From NCBI RefSeq assembly GCF_900155555.1, contig NZ_FUHN01000007.1, forward strand, positions 372,073 through 436,072: 64,000 nt of DNA, written 5' to 3'. The translations under genes were made by a program, and so were the position numbers. Below are positions 60,834 through 64,000 of this stretch, piece after piece; positions within the stretch are counted from its first letter, which is position 1; the number at the start of each line of letters is the position of its first letter. The notes under the pieces were generated by a model. It ran no database searches. It was not told where the DNA came from and saw only the letters and a list, made by a program, of their open reading frames with translations. Origin of the DNA: Mobilibacterium timonense (GTDB lineage: Bacteria; Bacillota; Clostridia; Peptostreptococcales; Anaerovoracaceae).

Positions 60834-60859
60834 AAAAAGCGGATACACGAAGTATCCGC
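60834..60859 (-). terminator. Leader attenuator terminator of infC-rpmI-rplT
   Basis: GCGGATAC and GTATCCGC form a perfect 8-bp stem, followed on the minus strand by TTTTTATTTG, only about 20 bases before the infC start. It therefore acts inside the 5' UTR as a regulated terminator. Confidence 0.88.
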
Positions 60860-60933
60860 ACTATAAGTCAGGGACTATAGAACCCTATCAACGTAAGTCG
60901 GTAAGGTGAGAAGCGGATGACTTCTGCTTTGAC
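60839..60933 (-). ncRNA. Ribosomal protein L20-type leader RNA
   Basis: The leader from about 60933 carries, near its 5' end, an ATCCGC segment complementary to GCGGAT in the 5' arm of the downstream terminator, so an antiterminator can compete with it. The conserved-looking CTTCTCACCTTACCGAC and GATAGGGTTC stretches fit the L20 leader of Firmicutes, in which free L20 promotes termination. Confidence 0.75.
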
Positions 60934-60939
60934 CGTAAT

Positions 60940-60968
60940 ATGATACATCGTACAGGTGCCGCGGTCAA
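60940..60968 (-). promoter_or_regulatory. Promoter of infC-rpmI-rplT
   Basis: On the minus strand, TTGACC (60968-60963) and TATCAT (60945-60940) are separated by 17 bp, with transcription starting near 60933 at the head of the leader RNA. Confidence 0.78.
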
Positions 60969-60976
60969 GCCCTGAA

Positions 60977-62713
60977 TTACATAAATGCAACAACTATCCA
61001 GAGAATTATCACCGCACTCACTGCTTCACCAATTACCGTTCCGATCCGCCTGTCCTCGTTTTCAAACGACATCGAACGGATGACCGCAAAATGCGATCCC
61101 TCTGTCATGATTTCCGGATGGGCAAGCCTGTCGCTGAGTCCGTGGACGAAGTTCAGAGAATGCCTGTCGCACCAGTCTCCCACGGCGTTGAGCGCCACGG
61201 ATATACAGTTGAAAAGCGCCTTCAGCGGTTTCCTGTAGAACCAGTCGAAGTCGATGGTAAACTCGTCGTGAGGCTTCATCTTCTTCAGATACAGGAAGAA
61301 CGGTACAGACCCGCCCACGAAAATCGCCACATACTCCATGACATGTGCCATGGTGAACGGATCGTAACTCGTCTGATACTGTGTGAACCTGTAGAGCGTC
61401 CTCGGGATCAGTCCGAATATCACAGAGACTGCGGTCCCGGTGATCATGGCAAGGTCCATGGATATTGATCTGGTCCTCACCTGCTTCACGTCCAGGTCAG
61501 ACGGACCAAAGAACACGAACCAGTTGATCTTTAGCGTGATCGACAGGAGAGTTCCCACTCCTGCTGCGGTTATGAACAAGGCCGGTATCCTGTATCCGCC
61601 CTGGGCAAGAGATTCCATTATGAGGCCCTTGCTGGCAAATCCACTGGAAAACGGCATCCCCGCGATAGCGAGAGACGCTATCAGGAAGCACATTGAAGTC
61701 ACGGGCATCTTCCGCCACAGACCGCCGAGTTCCGTGATCTTCCTTTTCCCGGTGCAGTACACGATCGAGCCGGTACACATGAGGAGGACGCCCTTGAACA
61801 TTATATTCGCCACCGCGTGTGCCGAGGCCCCGTCTATGCCCATTGTGCTCCCTGTACCGAGAGAAGCCACCATCATCCCAAGCTGGCTGACGATGTGATA
61901 ACACAGGAGCCTGCCAATATCGTTTTCCATTATCGCCATGCAGGCGGCGTATATAGCCATGAAACAGCCGACCCAGATCAGCATCTCCGTTCCGGCCATG
62001 AATCTTATCAGGGCGTATATGGCTGCCTTTGTGGTAAAAGATCCGAGATATGCCGTCCCGCTCATAGATGCTACAGAATACGCGTCCGTCAGCCATGAGT
62101 TCATAGGCGGTATAGCTGCGTTGATCCCCAGCCCTATGAGTATGAGCCAGAAGCTGGCATCATGAGGACCCTGTGCCAGGTTCCGGATAGCCATGCCGTT
62201 GTGGTATACGTTCAGAAGGAGTCCCACAAGGAGAGTGTTTCCTCCGAGAGCGTGGATCAGCATGTACCTGAACGCCGCCCTGCTCGATTCCCTGGTGTGC
62301 CTCGCGTATATGAGAAATGTGGATGCTATTGCAGAAGCCTCCCAGAAGACGATGAAGCTGATGCAGTCCCCGGCCAGGACGACCGACATGGCGCTGCCCG
62401 CGTACATGGTGGCGATCGCCGCCTCTCCCTTATCAGTCAGCCTGTATGAGTAGATAGACAGAATGATGGATATTATGCAGAAGGCGAACAGGAATGCCAT
62501 TGAGAGGTTGTCGACCTTCAGGAGCTCTACGGAAAAATCGTCTGTTATGTGATACGTGAGGTTTGCGGATCTAGACAGTGTCAGTCCCGCGGCAGCTGCG
62601 CAGACTGCGGCGATAATGGAAAGTGGGCCTTTGGCCTTCTGCGGCATGATGAAGATGAGTATGCCGAAAGCCATCATTATCAGCCCCGGATGCAGTACAT
62701 TATTCATCATCAT
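60977..62713 (-). CDS. Proton-conducting membrane subunit (NuoN/MrpD-like)
   Basis: A 578-residue antiporter-like subunit with about 14 or more helices. The core carries DCISFIVFWEASAIASTFLIY (the conserved Glu on TM5), IHALGGNTLLVGLLL, AAIPPMNSWLTDAYSVAS, FTTKAAIYALIRF with the conserved Lys, and HAVANIMFKGVLLMCTG. A long C-terminal extension (about 440-578) follows, containing a hydrophilic segment and a last helix. Such subunits move H+ or Na+ in Mrp antiporters, complex I or membrane-bound hydrogenases; which complex this is cannot be decided here. It overlaps the upstream small gene by 14 bp. Confidence 0.88.
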   Translation of the reverse strand: MMMNNVLHPGLIMMAFGILIFIMPQKAKGPLSIIAAVCAAAAGLTLSRSANLTYHITDDFSVELLKVDNLSMAFLFAFCIISIILSIYSYRLTDKGEAAIATMYAGSAMSVVLAGDCISFIVFWEASAIASTFLIYARHTRESSRAAFRYMLIHALGGNTLLVGLLLNVYHNGMAIRNLAQGPHDASFWLILIGLGINAAIPPMNSWLTDAYSVASMSGTAYLGSFTTKAAIYALIRFMAGTEMLIWVGCFMAIYAACMAIMENDIGRLLCYHIVSQLGMMVASLGTGSTMGIDGASAHAVANIMFKGVLLMCTGSIVYCTGKRKITELGGLWRKMPVTSMCFLIASLAIAGMPFSSGFASKGLIMESLAQGGYRIPALFITAAGVGTLLSITLKINWFVFFGPSDLDVKQVRTRSISMDLAMITGTAVSVIFGLIPRTLYRFTQYQTSYDPFTMAHVMEYVAIFVGGSVPFFLYLKKMKPHDEFTIDFDWFYRKPLKALFNCISVALNAVGDWCDRHSLNFVHGLSDRLAHPEIMTEGSHFAVIRSMSFENEDRRIGTVIGEAVSAVIILWIVVAFM

Positions 62714-62963
62714 CCTCCTTTCCCGTAGAGCTTTCCTCTTCGTCTCCGTACAGATACTCCGCCGCTCCCGGCAGGAAGTAGTCGGTCTTTCTGACTCTCA
62801 CGTAATCGATGTTCTTCAGCATTTCCGCCTCGTCCCGTCTCTCGCCGGCCTCGTAGTAGTCCTTGTCCTTTCTCATGAAGGAGCTCATGACGATCTTGCT
62901 GAGAACTATCAGGCAGGCTGCACTCAGGAAGGCTATGGCAAAATATTCGAAAAATTCCTTCAT
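62700..62963 (-). CDS. Small membrane protein within the Mrp/complex-I-like cluster
   Basis: An 87-residue protein with one N-terminal helix (FFEYFAIAFLSAACLIVLSKIV) and a charged cytoplasmic domain ending in an acidic tail. It is squeezed between two proton-conducting subunits, overlapping both (4 bp upstream, 14 bp downstream), so it is probably a small accessory subunit of the same complex. No family recognised. Confidence 0.65.
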   Translation of the reverse strand: MKEFFEYFAIAFLSAACLIVLSKIVMSSFMRKDKDYYEAGERRDEAEMLKNIDYVRVRKTDYFLPGAAEYLYGDEEESSTGKEDDDE

Positions 62964-64000
62964 ATCCCAACTCCTATAGTTCCGAAGATCTGGTGGCCGG
63001 CAGATACAGCCATGCTGTACAGATGGAGCCCTGCATCAGGCGCCACTCCCAGGATGAAAACGACCGCAGTAGTTACAACTATCGGCACCAGCATCGGAAG
63101 AGAAGCCTCTCCCCTTTCCTGGAATTCCATATTGATAACGTCCCTCTTGAAAGCCGTGAATACCACCGGAAGAAGGTATGCCAGTGCAAGGACGCCGCTG
63201 GCGATATAAGTTGCAGCATAGAGTGGAGACTGAACGGACACCGCTCCCATCACAAGATTTCCTTTGCTGACAAAGCCCACGAAAAGAGGGAACCCGGCCA
63301 CCGCCACCGAGGCGATGGTGAAACACGTCATGGTCACCGGCATCCTGCGACCGATCCCCACCATCTCAGAGATATTCTTTTTTCCCGTGGTCACATACAC
63401 CGCACCGGCGCACATGAACAGGGTTATCTTCATAAAGGCGTGAGCAACGATATGGTAAAGCCCTCCGACCGCTCCGAACGGGGAAAGCATGGAGACCCCC
63501 AGCACGATATAGGAAAGCTGTCCGATCGTGGAGAAGGCCAGCCTCGCCTTCAGATTATCCTTCCTCAGGGCTATGAACGAGGATATCCAGATCGTGGCCA
63601 CCGCAAAATACGATAGTATCTCCGCTCCGCCGCATGCCCTCGCGGCATCAGGACCGAACACGAAAAACACCACTCTTATCGTTGCGAACGCTCCTGCTTT
63701 TACTACCGCGACCGCGTGGAGCAGCGCACTGACAGGCGTCGGTGCCACCATCGCTGCTGGCAGCCAGCTGTGGAAAGGCATGACTCCTGCCTTTACCATC
63801 CCTGCCCCCACCATGAGGAAAAAAAGCGTCAGCATGGCTGGTCCCGGCAGCAGATCAGGCGAGACGAAACCTCCCGCCTTGAACTCAAGCGTCCCGGTGA
63901 GAACGTAGAGGATGACTATCCCGGCAAAGAAAAGCTGTCCGCTGATAAGCGTGTACGCAAGGTATTTTCTTCCTGATCTCCTGCCCTCCTCGTCTCTGTA
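62960..64000 (-). CDS. Proton-conducting membrane subunit (NuoL/M or MrpA/D-like), truncated by the window edge
   Basis: The visible 346 residues run from the window edge to the stop. The frame is open through 64000, so the start is outside the window; the internal ATG at 63835 is not the start. Conserved features: GMVKAGVMPFHSWLPAAMVA, PTPVSALLHAVAVVKAGAF (the Lys and His of the proton channel), FSTIGQLSYIVLGVSML and HIVAHAFMKITLFMCAG. It pairs with the subunit at 60977-62713 in a cation/proton-translocating complex. Confidence 0.88.
   Translation of the reverse strand, partial: YRDEEGRRSGRKYLAYTLISGQLFFAGIVILYVLTGTLEFKAGGFVSPDLLPGPAMLTLFFLMVGAGMVKAGVMPFHSWLPAAMVAPTPVSALLHAVAVVKAGAFATIRVVFFVFGPDAARACGGAEILSYFAVATIWISSFIALRKDNLKARLAFSTIGQLSYIVLGVSMLSPFGAVGGLYHIVAHAFMKITLFMCAGAVYVTTGKKNISEMVGIGRRMPVTMTCFTIASVAVAGFPLFVGFVSKGNLVMGAVSVQSPLYAATYIASGVLALAYLLPVVFTAFKRDVINMEFQERGEASLPMLVPIVVTTAVVFILGVAPDAGLHLYSMAVSAGHQIFGTIGVGI

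Noticed and set aside
1-64000. tRNA or rRNA genes, CRISPR arrays, prophage
   Set aside because: The intergenic regions were read for tRNA-like T-arm motifs, repeated spacers and phage-type genes; none were seen. A dedicated search was not possible.

Overview
The window looks like chromosomal DNA of a moderately GC-rich member of the Clostridia (Firmicutes). The reasons are a PolC-type replicative polymerase, a fused IspH-ribosomal protein S1, RNase Y, an NrdR/Cmk/RadC/MinD neighbourhood, Gram-positive gene order around rimP-nusA-infB and frr-uppS-cdsA-dxr-rseP-ispG-polC, and strong AGGAGG-type ribosome binding sites. A Tad pilus locus of the clostridial type (DUF5702-like and DUF6382-like genes) fits too. 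I cannot name the genus. Almost every gene is on the minus strand; the exceptions lie in one accessory block at about 18.2-26.6 kb.

Layout from left to right (transcription mostly runs right to left). 1-740: an IS200-type insertion sequence with hairpin ends. 0.8-6.4 kb: rnr, the ispH-rpsA fusion and eno. 6.5-13.8 kb: a Tad/Flp pilus cluster (ATPase, two membrane platform proteins, Flp pilin, pseudopilins), apparently decaying because its tadZ-like gene is split by a frameshift. 14.0-17.9 kb: a DUF2207 membrane protein lacking its usual N-terminal domain, then pnp and rpsO. 17.9-26.6 kb: an accessory block holding a CPA2-type cation/proton antiporter, a LysR regulator divergent from an M20 amidohydrolase plus carboxylate-type transporter, two tiny membrane proteins, and an EamA exporter divergent from a second LysR. 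This block separates rpsO-pnp from ribF, which are neighbours in many Firmicutes.

26.6-35.0 kb is the translation-factor operon rimP-nusA-rnpM-infB-rbfA-DHH phosphoesterase-truB-ribF, headed by a promoter and a rimP-leader-like hairpin. 35.1-47.8 kb runs from thrS through sppA, pyrH, frr, uppS, cdsA, dxr, rseP and ispG to polC, so it couples isoprenoid precursor synthesis, undecaprenyl phosphate and phospholipid synthesis, intramembrane proteolysis and replication. 47.9-52.6 kb holds rny, a cysteine desulfurase and thiI (tRNA thiolation). 52.8-54.1 kb is a POT peptide transporter with a long, possibly structured leader. 54.5-59.2 kb holds a MinD-like ATPase, radC, a membrane protein, cmk, nrdR and a trigger-factor-like lipoprotein. 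59.5-61.0 kb is infC-rpmI-rplT, with an AUU start and a terminator/antiterminator leader. 61.0-64.0 kb is the end of a Mrp/complex-I-like antiporter cluster that runs off the window.

The most unusual observation is that PolC is about 280 residues shorter than usual and lacks the proofreading exonuclease domain normally inserted in its PHP domain. Other points of note are the split tadZ, tandem YHxxxC-CxxC modules on a pseudopilin, a near-leaderless antiporter mRNA with a perfect palindrome upstream, a MinD homologue with an altered switch motif, and a possible plus-strand small RNA at about 59.3-59.4 kb. No tRNA, rRNA, CRISPR array or prophage was seen.
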